A stretch of 64,000 nucleotides of DNA from Pseudomonas fluorescens (GTDB taxonomy: Bacteria; Pseudomonadota; Gammaproteobacteria; Pseudomonadales; Pseudomonadaceae), in contig NZ_CABVHJ010000007.1 of NCBI RefSeq assembly GCF_902497745.1, forward strand, positions 110,131 to 174,130, given 5' to 3'. A program made the position numbers and the translations under genes. Positions 48,983-58,361 of this stretch are shown here, piece after piece; within the stretch, counting starts at the first letter, position 1; each line of letters begins with the position of its first letter. The notes under the pieces are model-generated. The model was given only the letters and a program-made list of their open reading frames with translations. It was not told the DNA's origin and did no database searches.

Positions 48983-49798
48983 TCACAGCCGCGCCAACAA
49001 TTCCCGGGTTTTATCAATCGCCATCTGCGCCCGCTGCAGTCCACTCACCCCTTGCTCCAACAGTTTCACCGTGGGAATTTCCAGACTCAGTGGGATATTA
49101 GCCGGCAACGCTTTCAACAACCCGAGCAAGTCGCAATCGCCTTCGCCGGGAAACCGCCGCTCGTTGCGCGCCTGACGCAAAATCTCGGCCATGTCTGACG
49201 GTCGCGGTCCCGCCACATCACATAATTGCGCATAACGCAGACGCGACGCTGGCACTTTAGCCAGATCCTCCAAACGTGATGCCGAACGATCAAAGTGGAA
49301 CGCATCAATCAGCACCGCAGCGTTTTCCCGATCCGCGTTCTCGACAATGCGCAGCGCTTGCTGAAGATCGCGCGCATCGGTCCAGGGCATGAACTCCAGA
49401 TGCGGGTGCAACCCGTAAGGCGCCGCCAAATCACACAGCGCCGCAAAGTTCTCGGTCAGCCGCTGTTCGTCAGAATCGTTACCGGCGACCAGTAATTCCG
49501 TAGCGCCAAATTCCGCGCCGACCGTCAGAAGTTTCTCGAAATCGGCGACAACGGTGTGCGGCTTCAAACGGAGGATTTCCACGTCCAGCACGCAGATGCC
49601 AGTGTCACGCAACTGCGCCAATGTCTGACGCCGTAAATCACCATCGGCTACCAACGGAAAGTGATATTCCTCAGGCGTCGCCGGTTCCAGGCGCAAGCCG
49701 ACATGGCTGTAACCGGCACGCGCAGCCACTTCAACCATTTGCGGTGGCGACAGCTCCAGCACTGTGAGGCTGGCCAGGGACAGGATTCGTTCACTCAT
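48983..49798 (-). CDS. Sugar-phosphate isomerase/epimerase family TIM-barrel protein
   Basis: 271 aa from the ATG at 49798. Xylose-isomerase-like barrel with likely metal residues in LHPHLEFMPWTD, VLIDAFHFDRS, CDVAGP and FPGEGDCDL. It starts 2 nt after the stop of the oxidoreductase gene, so they act together. This pairing is found in pathways for inositols, modified sugars and some aromatic acids. Substrate not known. Confidence 0.88.
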   Translation of the reverse strand: MSERILSLASLTVLELSPPQMVEVAARAGYSHVGLRLEPATPEEYHFPLVADGDLRRQTLAQLRDTGICVLDVEILRLKPHTVVADFEKLLTVGAEFGATELLVAGNDSDEQRLTENFAALCDLAAPYGLHPHLEFMPWTDARDLQQALRIVENADRENAAVLIDAFHFDRSASRLEDLAKVPASRLRYAQLCDVAGPRPSDMAEILRQARNERRFPGEGDCDLLGLLKALPANIPLSLEIPTVKLLEQGVSGLQRAQMAIDKTRELLARL

Positions 49799-49800
49799 GT

Positions 49801-50862
49801 TCAAGCCTCGATCAACACAGGGGTGCAGGTACGGCCCGTGGCGGCGGCCTCGCGTATGGCCTCTATCAGCGCCAAAGTGCGCGCAGCGTCGGCCGCGCTC
49901 ACCAGCGGCTCGACTTCACGCCGCGCGACGCGTACGAAATGTTGTAACTGCAAGCGCAAAGCATCGTCACCGCTGTAGGACTCTTCGACCAGCAACAACG
50001 GTTCATGCCAACCGGCGTCGACCTGATCAGCGGCGTAATGCCAACGCTTGAGTTGCGGAATGCTCAAGGCGCCAGCGGTCCCGGCCAGCAGATAACAGGG
50101 CTGATCGGCCTGACGCGGATACACCGGGTTCTCACCGGAATCCAGCTCCCAACTCCAAGGCGCAGCCACTGCGTCGGACCCGCTCAGGGTTCCCAATGTG
50201 CCACCCTCGAATTGCAGCAACACCGCCGCGCTGTCTTCGTTGGCGAAACCGCGCACGGTGTTGTCGGTGACCGCTTGCACCGAGCGTACTTCACCACACA
50301 GATGCCTTAACAGATCGAGGTCGTGAATCAGGTTGGTCAGCAACATCCCGGCACCCGGTTCGCGGCGCCACGGGATCTCGAAATAGCTGTCCGGCTTGCG
50401 CAACTGAAACAGTGCGGTCACCGTGGTCAACCGCCCGAGCGCCCCGCTCTGCACCAGCTCACGGGCGCGCACGATCAGTGGGTTGTGGCGCCGGTGATGG
50501 CCGACCAGCACTGGCACGCCGCTGCTTTTAACCGTAGCAACCAGTTTGCGCACTTCATCGATGTGCACCCCGACCGGCTTCTCCAGCAGCACCGGCACAT
50601 CCGCCGCCAGACAATCGAGTGCGGTGCTGACGTGTTGATTATTCGGGTTGGCGACGATGACTGCGTCTGGCCGGATGAGCTCAAGCATCTGACGATGATC
50701 GGCGAAATGCCTGACACCCCATTCAGCTGCAAGAGCTGCGGCTTGCGGCCCAGGATCAGCCACCGCGCACAGCGTCGCTTCGGTGAGGGTTTGCAGGTGC
50801 CGATAATGTTGCTGGCCCATGTTGCCGGCGCCGATGAGGGCGATTCGAAGGGGCGAATTCAA
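49801..50862 (-). CDS. Gfo/Idh/MocA-family NAD(P)-dependent oxidoreductase
   Basis: 353 aa from a TTG at 50862 preceded by AGGA at seven bases; a GTG at 50898 would add 12 residues but lacks a site. Rossmann motif IALIGAGNMGQQHYR, catalytic EKPVG with its Lys (LLEKPVGVHIDE) and HHRRHNP. C-terminal beta-sheet domain typical of the family. Dehydrogenates a cyclic polyol or sugar acid. Two IclR-like palindromes lie just upstream. Confidence 0.9.
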   Translation of the reverse strand: MNSPLRIALIGAGNMGQQHYRHLQTLTEATLCAVADPGPQAAALAAEWGVRHFADHRQMLELIRPDAVIVANPNNQHVSTALDCLAADVPVLLEKPVGVHIDEVRKLVATVKSSGVPVLVGHHRRHNPLIVRARELVQSGALGRLTTVTALFQLRKPDSYFEIPWRREPGAGMLLTNLIHDLDLLRHLCGEVRSVQAVTDNTVRGFANEDSAAVLLQFEGGTLGTLSGSDAVAAPWSWELDSGENPVYPRQADQPCYLLAGTAGALSIPQLKRWHYAADQVDAGWHEPLLLVEESYSGDDALRLQLQHFVRVARREVEPLVSAADAARTLALIEAIREAAATGRTCTPVLIEA

Positions 50863-50887
50863 GGTACGGTCCTTTTGTGATTGTTGT

Positions 50888-50926
50888 TGGAATATCACTC
50901 CAGAAACAATTTAGAACCGAGTTCCA
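50888..50926. promoter_or_regulatory. Pair of IclR-type operator palindromes upstream of the oxidoreductase gene
   Basis: TGGAATATCACTCCA (50888-50902) and TAGAACCGAGTTCCA (50912-50926), each one mismatch from a perfect 6-3-6 palindrome, centred 24 bp apart. Same pattern as the perfect site at 52023-52037. Confidence 0.65.
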
Positions 50927-50996
50927 GAATCAAACACCCATCAACCGCAGAACCGTGCGAACACCGCACAATTTTCCTGAACAACTCAAAATCAAA

Positions 50997-51084
50997 TGTG
51001 GGAGCGAGCCTGCTCGCGAATGCGGTACGTCAATGAAATAAAAGTGACTGACACACCGCTTTCGCGAGCAGGCTCGCTCCCACA
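50997..51084. repeat. REPIN, GTGGGAGCGAGC type
   Basis: Inverted REP pair between the iclR-type gene and the oxidoreductase promoter. Confidence 0.9.
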
Positions 51085-51112
51085 GGGGGCCTATGTGAAT
51101 TGTGAATTCGGA

Positions 51113-51889
51113 TCAGATAAACAATTCAGAGGCCAGGCTTGCTGCTGATAATTCTTCGGTGAAGGTCAGCAACAACGGCGCCAGCTCATGCAAGCGCGCC
51201 CCCGGCATTCGCGCACTCGGTCCGGCGATACTGAGTACACCGATCACCCGACCATCCGTTGGATGCCTCACCACCGCCGCAATCGCCGAAGTGCCGACCG
51301 CCGAACTTTCTTCAACACAGGCATAACCCTGCTCACGAGCCAGACGCAGCCGCTCCAGCAGTTCGATATTCGAGCGCGGCGCATTCGGCCCGACACCCAC
51401 TGGCACTTCCGCAGCCTGACGCTCGACCATCGCCAACGCCTCTGCATCGCTCATGCATGCCAGCCACGCATGCCCGGACGCGGTATAGAACAGCGGCGCA
51501 TCGCGGCCCATGTCCGGGTCATAACGCAGGCCGCTGCGCGCGCCTTGCGCCTTGGCGATCCAGGTCTGGCGCTCGCCGTCGATCACGCCCAGACGCACCA
51601 GTTCACCGGTTTCCTGCGCCAGTCGGTCGAGTACCGGCTGGACGATGTCGGCACCGCTGCTCGACAGGTATTGAAAGCCCATCGCCACCAGTTTGGTCGA
51701 CAAGTGATAACGCAAGGTTTCCGGATTCTGCCGCACGTAGCCCAAACGGATCAGCTCGGCGAGCAGGCGGTGTGTCGCGCTTTTTGGAATATCCAGTTGC
51801 TCGGCCAGGGTCTGCATCGGCAGCCCGCGCGAATCACTGGTAAGGCTTTCCAGCACGCTGAAAACCCGTTCGATTTGACTGCCAGCCAT
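51113..51889 (-). CDS. IclR-family transcriptional regulator
   Basis: 258 aa from the ATG at 51889 (GGAG-like site upstream); a longer frame to 51988 is rejected. HTH at about residues 20-60 (LPMQTLAEQLDIPKSATHRL) and an effector domain ending CVEESSAVGTSAIAAVV, VIGVLSIAGPSARM. It is divergent from the flavoprotein gene and likely controls both flanking units through the shared palindrome. Confidence 0.93.
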   Translation of the reverse strand: MAGSQIERVFSVLESLTSDSRGLPMQTLAEQLDIPKSATHRLLAELIRLGYVRQNPETLRYHLSTKLVAMGFQYLSSSGADIVQPVLDRLAQETGELVRLGVIDGERQTWIAKAQGARSGLRYDPDMGRDAPLFYTASGHAWLACMSDAEALAMVERQAAEVPVGVGPNAPRSNIELLERLRLAREQGYACVEESSAVGTSAIAAVVRHPTDGRVIGVLSIAGPSARMPGARLHELAPLLLTFTEELSAASLASELFI

Positions 51890-52022
51890 GGGGAGATCCA
51901 AAGGAAATTTCGCCGATTCTAGAAGACATCGGCGGCAAAGCGAAATCTGGAACCGTCTGTTCGATAAACGCCCGCTTTGTTGGATCAAGACTTGTCGATC
52001 AACTTCCGCACTGGGTATTTTC

Positions 52023-52037
52023 TGGAATCAAATTCCA
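52023..52037. promoter_or_regulatory. Perfect IclR-type palindrome upstream of the flavoprotein gene
   Basis: TGGAATCAAATTCCA, a perfect 6-3-6 dyad, ends 29 bp before the ATG at 52067. Confidence 0.7.
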
Positions 52038-52066
52038 AAAACAATCACCGCTGGAGCGTTGCTTTC

Positions 52067-53806
52067 ATGTCTGCCGAACTCCCTGATATCGACTGCGACG
52101 CATTGGTCGTCGGTTCCGGCGCTGCCGGGTTGTCGGCCGCAGTGACTGCCGCGTGGCATGGCTTGAAAGTCATCGTTGTCGAGAAAGACCCGGTATTCGG
52201 TGGCGCCACTGCCTGGTCCGGCGGCTGGGCGTGGGTGCCGTGCAATCCGCTGGCCCGTCGCGCCGGAATCGTCGAAGACATCGAACAACCGCGCACCTAT
52301 TTACGCCATGAGTTGGGCGCGCACTTTGACCCGGCCATGGTCGACGCCTTCCTTGAAGCGGGGCCGCACATGGTGGCGTTTTTCGAGCAGCACACTGCCC
52401 TGCAATTTGCCGATGGCAATGCCATTGCCGACATTCATGGCGATACGCCGGGCGCTGGCACTGGCGGCCGATCGGTCATCGCTGCGCCTTACGATGGACG
52501 CAAGGTCGGACGCCTGCTCAAGCGCCTTCGTACAACGATGCGCGAAACGTCCTTCATGGGCATGCCGATCATGGCCGGGGCGGATCTGTCGGCATTCCTC
52601 AATCTGACGCGCTCGTTGAAAGCCGCATGGCATGTGGCCCAACGCTTCACTCGGCACCTGTTCGACCTCGCGGTGCATGGCCGGGCGATGCAACTGGTCA
52701 ACGGCGTGGCGCTGGTGGCGCGGTTGGCGAAGTCCGCCGAAGACCTCGGCGTATTGCTGTGGGAATCGGCGCCTGTGACGGAACTGCTGCGCAACGACAA
52801 TCGCGTTTCGGGTGCAGTGATCAACAGCAGCAAAGGGCCGGTCCGTATCCACGCACGCAAAGCCGTGGTGCTCGCCGCCGGTGGTTTTGCCAATGACATC
52901 GAGCGGCGCAAAGCCCTGTTCCCGCGCACGCCGACCGGTCACGAGCATTGGGCGCTGCCACCGCTGGCCGTCAACGGCGATGGCCTGCGCTTGGGCGAAA
53001 GCGTCGGCGCGCGGGTCAACACCGATATGGCTTCGCCCGTGGCGTGGGCGCCGGTATCGCAAGTGCCCCATTCCGACGGCAGCACCGGCCATTTCCCACA
53101 CATCATCGAGCGCGGCAAACCCGGGATCATCGGCGTGCTGAGTAACGGCCAGCGCTTCGTCAACGAAGCCAACGGTTACTACGATTACGTCAGCGCGATG
53201 GTTGCCGCTGCGCCGGAAGGCGAAGAAGTAGCGTCCTGGCTGATCTGCACCCGCGCCTTTCAACGGCGTTATGGCTTGGGCATATCGCGGCCATTTCCGC
53301 TGCCGGTGTCAGATTTTATCCGCAGCGGTTACCTGAAAACCGGCAACACCGTTGAAGAATTAGCCAACGCTTGCGGCATCGATCCGGTTGGTTTGCGCCA
53401 CACCGTCGACGAATACAACCGCCATGCCCGCCATGGCGAAGACCCGTTGTTCGGCCGCGGCACAACACCCTACAACCGCAAACAGGGTGATCCGGCGAAC
53501 CTTCCCAACCCCTGCGTTGCCCCAATAGACAGCGGCCCGTTCTATGCCGTGAAAGTCCAGCCGGGCTGCTTCGGCACCTTCGCCGGACTCAAGGTCAACC
53601 CCCACGCGCAAGTGCTGGACGCCCACGAACAACCCATCGCCGGCCTCTACGCGGCGGGTGGCGACATGGCCAGCATCATGGGCGGCCACTACCCGGCGGG
53701 CGGGATCAACCTCGGCCCGGCACTGACTTTCGGTTACATCGCCGCCCGGCATATTGCCGACATCACTGCTTTCGAACAGGAGATCGACCATGCAGCACAT
53801 CGTTAA
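52067..53806 (+). CDS. FAD-dependent dehydrogenase, ketosteroid-delta1-dehydrogenase/fumarate reductase type
   Basis: 579 aa from the ATG at 52067 with GGAG ten bases upstream. N-terminal FAD motif ALVVGSGAAGLSAAVTAAWH, GGATAWSGGWAWVP, and the second FAD region VVLAAGGFAND and GLYAAGGDMASIMGGHYPAG. The family introduces or reduces a double bond next to a carbonyl. Coupled to an aldo/keto reductase by a 17-nt overlap. Substrate unknown; steroid use is not implied. Confidence 0.88.
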   Translation: MSAELPDIDCDALVVGSGAAGLSAAVTAAWHGLKVIVVEKDPVFGGATAWSGGWAWVPCNPLARRAGIVEDIEQPRTYLRHELGAHFDPAMVDAFLEAGPHMVAFFEQHTALQFADGNAIADIHGDTPGAGTGGRSVIAAPYDGRKVGRLLKRLRTTMRETSFMGMPIMAGADLSAFLNLTRSLKAAWHVAQRFTRHLFDLAVHGRAMQLVNGVALVARLAKSAEDLGVLLWESAPVTELLRNDNRVSGAVINSSKGPVRIHARKAVVLAAGGFANDIERRKALFPRTPTGHEHWALPPLAVNGDGLRLGESVGARVNTDMASPVAWAPVSQVPHSDGSTGHFPHIIERGKPGIIGVLSNGQRFVNEANGYYDYVSAMVAAAPEGEEVASWLICTRAFQRRYGLGISRPFPLPVSDFIRSGYLKTGNTVEELANACGIDPVGLRHTVDEYNRHARHGEDPLFGRGTTPYNRKQGDPANLPNPCVAPIDSGPFYAVKVQPGCFGTFAGLKVNPHAQVLDAHEQPIAGLYAAGGDMASIMGGHYPAGGINLGPALTFGYIAARHIADITAFEQEIDHAAHR

Positions 53807-54623
53807 CGCCCAGGGTTTGAACATGCCAAAACTTGGCCTCGGCACTTGGCCAATGCTCGGTGACGAATGCACCCACGCCGTCGAGCAAGCGCTGGAACTG
53901 GGTTATCGACACATCGACACGGCGGCGGCCTACAACAACGAAGACGCCGTCGGACAAGCACTGGCGAATACGCCGACACCGCGCGAACAGATTCATGTCA
54001 CCACCAAGGTCTGGTGGGACCAGCTGCAACCCGACGCGATGCGCCACTCCATGGATCGCAGCCTCACAGCCCTGCGCAGTGATTACGTCGATCTGTTCAT
54101 GATTCATTGGCCGACAACCGACTGGGATTTGCCAAGCACCCTCGCCACGTTGGCCTCCTTCAAAGAGCAAGGTCTGGCGCGCAACATCGGCGTGGCGAAT
54201 TTTCCGCTGCCCCTGCTACGCAAAGTCGTCGAGGAATATGGGATTGGTCTGTCAGCGATTCAGGTCGAGTACCACGTCCTGCTCGGCCAGAACGCCCTGC
54301 TCGACTACGCCCGGCAACACGATATGGCGCTGACGGCCTACACCCCGCTGGCGCGTAACAAGGTGTCGGACATCCCGCAGATCCAACAGATCGCCGAAAA
54401 ACATAACGTGTTACCAACGCAAGTCGCACTCAAGTGGCTGCTCGAGCAGGCCAGCGTCGCAGCGATTCCCAAGGCCAGCAGTCGGGCCAATCAACTGGCC
54501 AACCTACAGGCGTTGAATGTCGACCTGGACCCGGCAGACCGGGCGCTTATCGCCGGTTTGTCGAAACGCGAACGCCAGGTCAATCCGGCGTTTGCCCCCG
54601 TGTGGGACGAATTCGATAACTGA
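53790..54623 (+). CDS. Aldo/keto reductase
   Basis: 277 aa from the ATG at 53790, overlapping the flavoprotein stop. LGLGTWPMLGDECTHAVEQA, catalytic DTAAAYNNE (Asp, Tyr), Lys in TTKVWWDQL and His in FMIHWPT are all present; IPKASS binds NADP. Reduces an aldehyde or ketone. Same transcription unit as the FAD enzyme. Confidence 0.93.
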   Translation: MQHIVNAQGLNMPKLGLGTWPMLGDECTHAVEQALELGYRHIDTAAAYNNEDAVGQALANTPTPREQIHVTTKVWWDQLQPDAMRHSMDRSLTALRSDYVDLFMIHWPTTDWDLPSTLATLASFKEQGLARNIGVANFPLPLLRKVVEEYGIGLSAIQVEYHVLLGQNALLDYARQHDMALTAYTPLARNKVSDIPQIQQIAEKHNVLPTQVALKWLLEQASVAAIPKASSRANQLANLQALNVDLDPADRALIAGLSKRERQVNPAFAPVWDEFDN

Positions 54624-54762
54624 CGAGGAAAATGGTCGACTTCTCTCATTTCCGGGCAAACGTCTTACGTGCTCTTACAGATCTGTCCTGCACGCATTTT
54701 CCGCTGCGGTTATTCATAGGGCCGGCGATAAACGCCCAATCAACCTATGAGAGAAATCGATC

Positions 54763-55635
54763 ATGTTATGGAACAAGGCAAAACGCAGCGAAAACGTAAA
54801 CGACCAACGAAAGGACAAGGATGTCCGTAGCCCGACAGGGAAAATCCTTGCCGCCGGCCTGGTTGCCTCCGTGCTGGGCATTTCGGCGACATTCTGGGCC
54901 GACATTGAAAAAGCATTCGGCCCGGAAGCCGCAGTGATCGCCAAGGTACAAACGGAGGCGGCCATCCAGCACCAGCTTCAGATCCATGATGACCCGCATC
55001 GCTTCTTCGTCGAGTCCATCTTGGGAAGCAGCGAAGAAGTCTGGACTGAACTGTTTGCGCAACAGGGCAAACAGTATCAGCCGCCAGCACTGGTTCTGTT
55101 TGATGAAAAAGTCGCGACGGGCTGCGGGCCACAGCGCCCGAATGAAATGGGCTTGTTTTACTGCCCTGAGGATAAAACGATCTACATCAATCTCGAAACA
55201 CTGGGAGAAGTGGCCGTCCAGTCCTCAACCGTCAGCGACTTCGCTCAGGCCTATGCGATCATTCACGAGGTCGGGCACCATATTCAGAACGAAACCGGGG
55301 TGCTCACACGCCTTGAGCAAGCCCAGGCGCAGGGGCAAAAATATCCAGGGGCGGACGGGCTGAGTGTTCGTCTGGAGTTGCAAGCCGATTGTCTGGCAGG
55401 CGTCTGGGCGCACCACGCGCAAGAGCGCTTCAAATGGCTGGAACCCGGAGATATTGATGAAGCGCTGACGGCCGCCTCCATGGTCGGTGATGACTACTTG
55501 ATGCGCAAGGCGAATAACACCGTCAACCCGAAGGAGTTCGCTCACGGCACCTCCGAGCAACGCATCAAATGGTTCAATACCGGATTCAATGACGCTGAGG
55601 GCGACTGCAGGACCTTTGACGGCGCGCAGTTATAG
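54763..55635 (+). CDS. YpfJ-type neutral zinc metallopeptidase, divergent first copy
   Basis: 290 aa. Membrane helix (about 26-46), catalytic HEVGHH (about 169-174) and third ligand region LELQADCLAGVWAHH. Near-identical plan to the next gene but clearly diverged, lacking its Gly-rich N-terminal segment. Role of the family is unknown; the C-terminal part is predicted outside the cytoplasm. Confidence 0.88.
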   Translation: MLWNKAKRSENVNDQRKDKDVRSPTGKILAAGLVASVLGISATFWADIEKAFGPEAAVIAKVQTEAAIQHQLQIHDDPHRFFVESILGSSEEVWTELFAQQGKQYQPPALVLFDEKVATGCGPQRPNEMGLFYCPEDKTIYINLETLGEVAVQSSTVSDFAQAYAIIHEVGHHIQNETGVLTRLEQAQAQGQKYPGADGLSVRLELQADCLAGVWAHHAQERFKWLEPGDIDEALTAASMVGDDYLMRKANNTVNPKEFAHGTSEQRIKWFNTGFNDAEGDCRTFDGAQL

Positions 55636-55783
55636 TCCGTGACAACAGCGTGAATCAATGCCACACCAGTGATCGAACTGTCAGTCCAATCCTAATGTCT
55701 GACGACCGGACTGGCGCCACTCTCGCACAGCAGCAACACTCATCACCACGTTACTCTCCACCGGATAAGAAGAGGATTCCTAC

Positions 55784-56671
55784 ATGCTATGGAAAAAAGG
55801 CCGACGCAGTGACAACGTCGTCGATGCCCGTGGTGATGATGCCGGCGGCGGTGGCGGCATGCGCTTCGGCGGTGGCAAAGGCCTGAGCCTGGGCGCGATT
55901 CTGCTGATCGTCGGTATTGGCTGGATCACCGGCCAGGATCCGCTGCAGATTCTCGGTCAGCTCGCCGGGCAATCGGGCCAGCAAGCCGCGCCCACCTCAC
56001 AAACCCGTCAGGCGCCGCCGGCCAACGATGAGCAAGCCGAATTCGTCCGCTCGATCCTTGGTGATACCGAAGACACCTGGGGCACGATTTTCCAGCAGGC
56101 TGGCCGGCAATATAAAGACCCGACCCTGGTGCTGTTCAGCAATCGGGTCAACTCGGCCTGCGGGCTTGCGACCTCGGCGACCGGCCCGTTCTATTGCCCG
56201 GCCGACCAGAAGGTCTATCTGGACATGGCGTTCTTCCAGGAAATGTCACAACGCTTCAAGGCCGCCGGTGACTTCGCTCAGGCCTACGTGATCGCGCATG
56301 AAGTCGGACACCATGTGCAGACGCTTCTTGGCGTCTCGGCGAAAATTCAGACAGCCCGCCAGCAAGGCCGGCAGATAGAAGGCGATGGCGGCTTGCTGGT
56401 GCGCCAGGAACTGCAGGCCGACTGCCTCGCTGGTGTCTGGGCCTATAGCGCACAGAAACGCTTGAACTGGCTGGAACCGGGTGACATCGAAGAAGCCTTG
56501 AATGCGGCCAACGCCATCGGTGATGATCGCCTGCAACAACAGGGTCAGGGCCGTGTGGTGCCGGACTCGTTTACTCACGGTACGTCGGCGCAAAGGGTGC
56601 GCTGGTTCAAAACCGGATTCGCGCAGGGCCAGGTCGGCCAGTGCGACACCTTCGCGGCGAAAAACCTGTAA
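55784..56671 (+). CDS. YpfJ-family neutral zinc metallopeptidase
   Basis: 295 aa. N-terminal MLWKKGRRSDNVVDARGDD, a Gly-rich stretch, a membrane helix (about 38-54), then HEVGHHVQTLLG and RQELQADCLAGVWAYS, the standard YpfJ layout. Zinc-dependent proteolysis is inferred from the HExxH motif. Tandem paralog of the preceding gene (148 bp apart); its stop touches the next start. Confidence 0.92.
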   Translation: MLWKKGRRSDNVVDARGDDAGGGGGMRFGGGKGLSLGAILLIVGIGWITGQDPLQILGQLAGQSGQQAAPTSQTRQAPPANDEQAEFVRSILGDTEDTWGTIFQQAGRQYKDPTLVLFSNRVNSACGLATSATGPFYCPADQKVYLDMAFFQEMSQRFKAAGDFAQAYVIAHEVGHHVQTLLGVSAKIQTARQQGRQIEGDGGLLVRQELQADCLAGVWAYSAQKRLNWLEPGDIEEALNAANAIGDDRLQQQGQGRVVPDSFTHGTSAQRVRWFKTGFAQGQVGQCDTFAAKNL

Positions 56672-57625
56672 ATGCATAAATGGCTTCTAGCGTTACTGAT
56701 TGTTGGCAGCACTGCGCAAGCCGCCGGTGTCGATGCGATCAGCCCCGGTCGCTTGCAACTCAAGGCCGGGGAAATGGCGGTGGGCATCGGGCCTGCGCCG
56801 GAGAAGATCGAGCGAGTGTTGATCGTCATTCATGGCCGATTGCGCAACGCCGAGACCTATCGCAAAAGCGCCGAGAGTGCGGCCGAGCTGGCGGGACAAA
56901 CCACGCACACCTTGGTGATTGCCCCGCAGTTTCTCAATGAAAGTGACGTTGCCTTGTACTCGTTGCCCGCCACCGTCCTGCGCTGGCAGGGCAACGAATG
57001 GATGGGCGGCGGGTTATCCACAGGGCCGAATCCGTTGAGTTCCTATGCGGCACTCGATGAGATCATCGGACGGATCAGCGATCGCAAACAGTTTCCCGAC
57101 GTGAAGCAGATCGTAATCTTCGGTCATTCCGGCGGCGGCCAGGTTGTACAGCGTTATGCCCTGCTGGCCAAGGATCAACCGGCGCTGAAGGCCAACGGCA
57201 TTGGTCTGCGTTATGTGGTGGCGAATCCGTCGTCGTACGCGTATTTCAATGAACAACGGCCGGTGGCGTTCGATCACGCCAAGTGCGCGGGTTTCAATCG
57301 CTGGAAGTACGGTCTGTCAGACATGCCGGTCTATGCCGGTGGGCAAACGCCGTTGCAGCTTGAGAGCAGTTACGTCAAACGCGAGGTGATTTATCTGCTT
57401 GGGCAGCAGGACATCGATCCCAAGCACCCGGCCCTGGACAAGCGTTGTGAAGCCGAGGCGCAAGGTGCGTATCGCCTGGAACGTGGGAAGTTGTACTTCG
57501 GGTATTTGCTGCGCCGCCATCCGGAAGGGGTGAATCAAAGGTTGGTTGAAGTGCCCGGGGTCGGGCATAACGGCGATGGGATGCTGACCTCGCCGGAGGG
57601 GCAGAAGGCGTTGTTTGAACAGTAA
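56672..57625 (+). CDS. Exported alpha/beta hydrolase
   Basis: 317 aa. Signal peptide (residues 1-18, cut after AQAA). Nucleophile elbow FGHSGGGQVVQRY (about 150) and a C-terminal VGHNGDGM with the catalytic His. Serine hydrolase of unknown substrate. Its ATG follows directly on the metallopeptidase stop, so they are one unit. Confidence 0.87.
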   Translation: MHKWLLALLIVGSTAQAAGVDAISPGRLQLKAGEMAVGIGPAPEKIERVLIVIHGRLRNAETYRKSAESAAELAGQTTHTLVIAPQFLNESDVALYSLPATVLRWQGNEWMGGGLSTGPNPLSSYAALDEIIGRISDRKQFPDVKQIVIFGHSGGGQVVQRYALLAKDQPALKANGIGLRYVVANPSSYAYFNEQRPVAFDHAKCAGFNRWKYGLSDMPVYAGGQTPLQLESSYVKREVIYLLGQQDIDPKHPALDKRCEAEAQGAYRLERGKLYFGYLLRRHPEGVNQRLVEVPGVGHNGDGMLTSPEGQKALFEQ

Positions 57626-57650
57626 GTTGTGCGGTGGATGATCTGGCCTC

Positions 57651-57743
57651 TTCGCGAGCAGGCTCGCTCCCACATTGGATTGATGCATTACACAAAATCT
57701 CTGTGCACCGGAGATCTAATGTGGGAGCGAGCCTGCTCGCGAA
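57651..57743. repeat. REPIN, GTGGGAGCGAGC type
   Basis: Inverted REP pair between convergent genes. Confidence 0.9.
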
Positions 57744-57767
57744 GGCGTCCTTCACACAGCAAAAATC

Positions 57768-58361
57768 TCAGGCCAGAAGCATCCGCCGCAACTCCACACA
57801 ATCGCGCGCATGCCAATCGGTCAACTCCGGCCACGGGTTATCCGGCAAATTCACCAACACCGTCCGCGCCCCCGCCGCTCGACCGCAATCCAGATCAAAG
57901 CGGTAATCACCGACCATCACCATCTCCCTGGCCGGTACTGCCCAGGCCTCTGCCAGTTTCAGCAAGCCACCCGGATGCGGCTTCGGCGGCGCTTCATCGC
58001 GGCCCAACACATCGTCCACCGCAAAGCAGTCAGCCAAACCAATGGCATCCAGCGTCACATGCGCCAATTCCCGCGCATTGCGAGTGAGGATGCCAAGGCG
58101 ATAACCGCGCGCATGCAGATCACGCACCAGCTCCACCGCCCCGGTGGCCGGGGTCGAACCCAGCGCCAGATCCCTTTCGTGTTCCAGCAGCCAAGCGTGT
58201 TTCGCCGCTGCTTCATCCGCCGGCAATGCCGCGAGATGGGTGAGGATGTCGTCCTCCGGCGGAATCGCCAGCGCCACGCGAATCGCCGCAAAATCATGCA
58301 CGGCAACGGTCAACGTGCCGTCCATGTCGAACACCCAGTGCTTCACATCTTTCAGGCTCAT
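57768..58361 (-). CDS. HAD-superfamily hydrolase (subfamily IA)
   Basis: 197 aa from the ATG at 58361, overlapping the tesB stop by ATGA. Motif I VFDMDGTLTVA, motif II ILTRN, motif III region KPHPGG and motif IV VGDYRFDLDCG. Phosphoglycolate-phosphatase-like; actual substrate unknown. Co-transcribed with tesB. Confidence 0.9.
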   Translation of the reverse strand: MSLKDVKHWVFDMDGTLTVAVHDFAAIRVALAIPPEDDILTHLAALPADEAAAKHAWLLEHERDLALGSTPATGAVELVRDLHARGYRLGILTRNARELAHVTLDAIGLADCFAVDDVLGRDEAPPKPHPGGLLKLAEAWAVPAREMVMVGDYRFDLDCGRAAGARTVLVNLPDNPWPELTDWHARDCVELRRMLLA

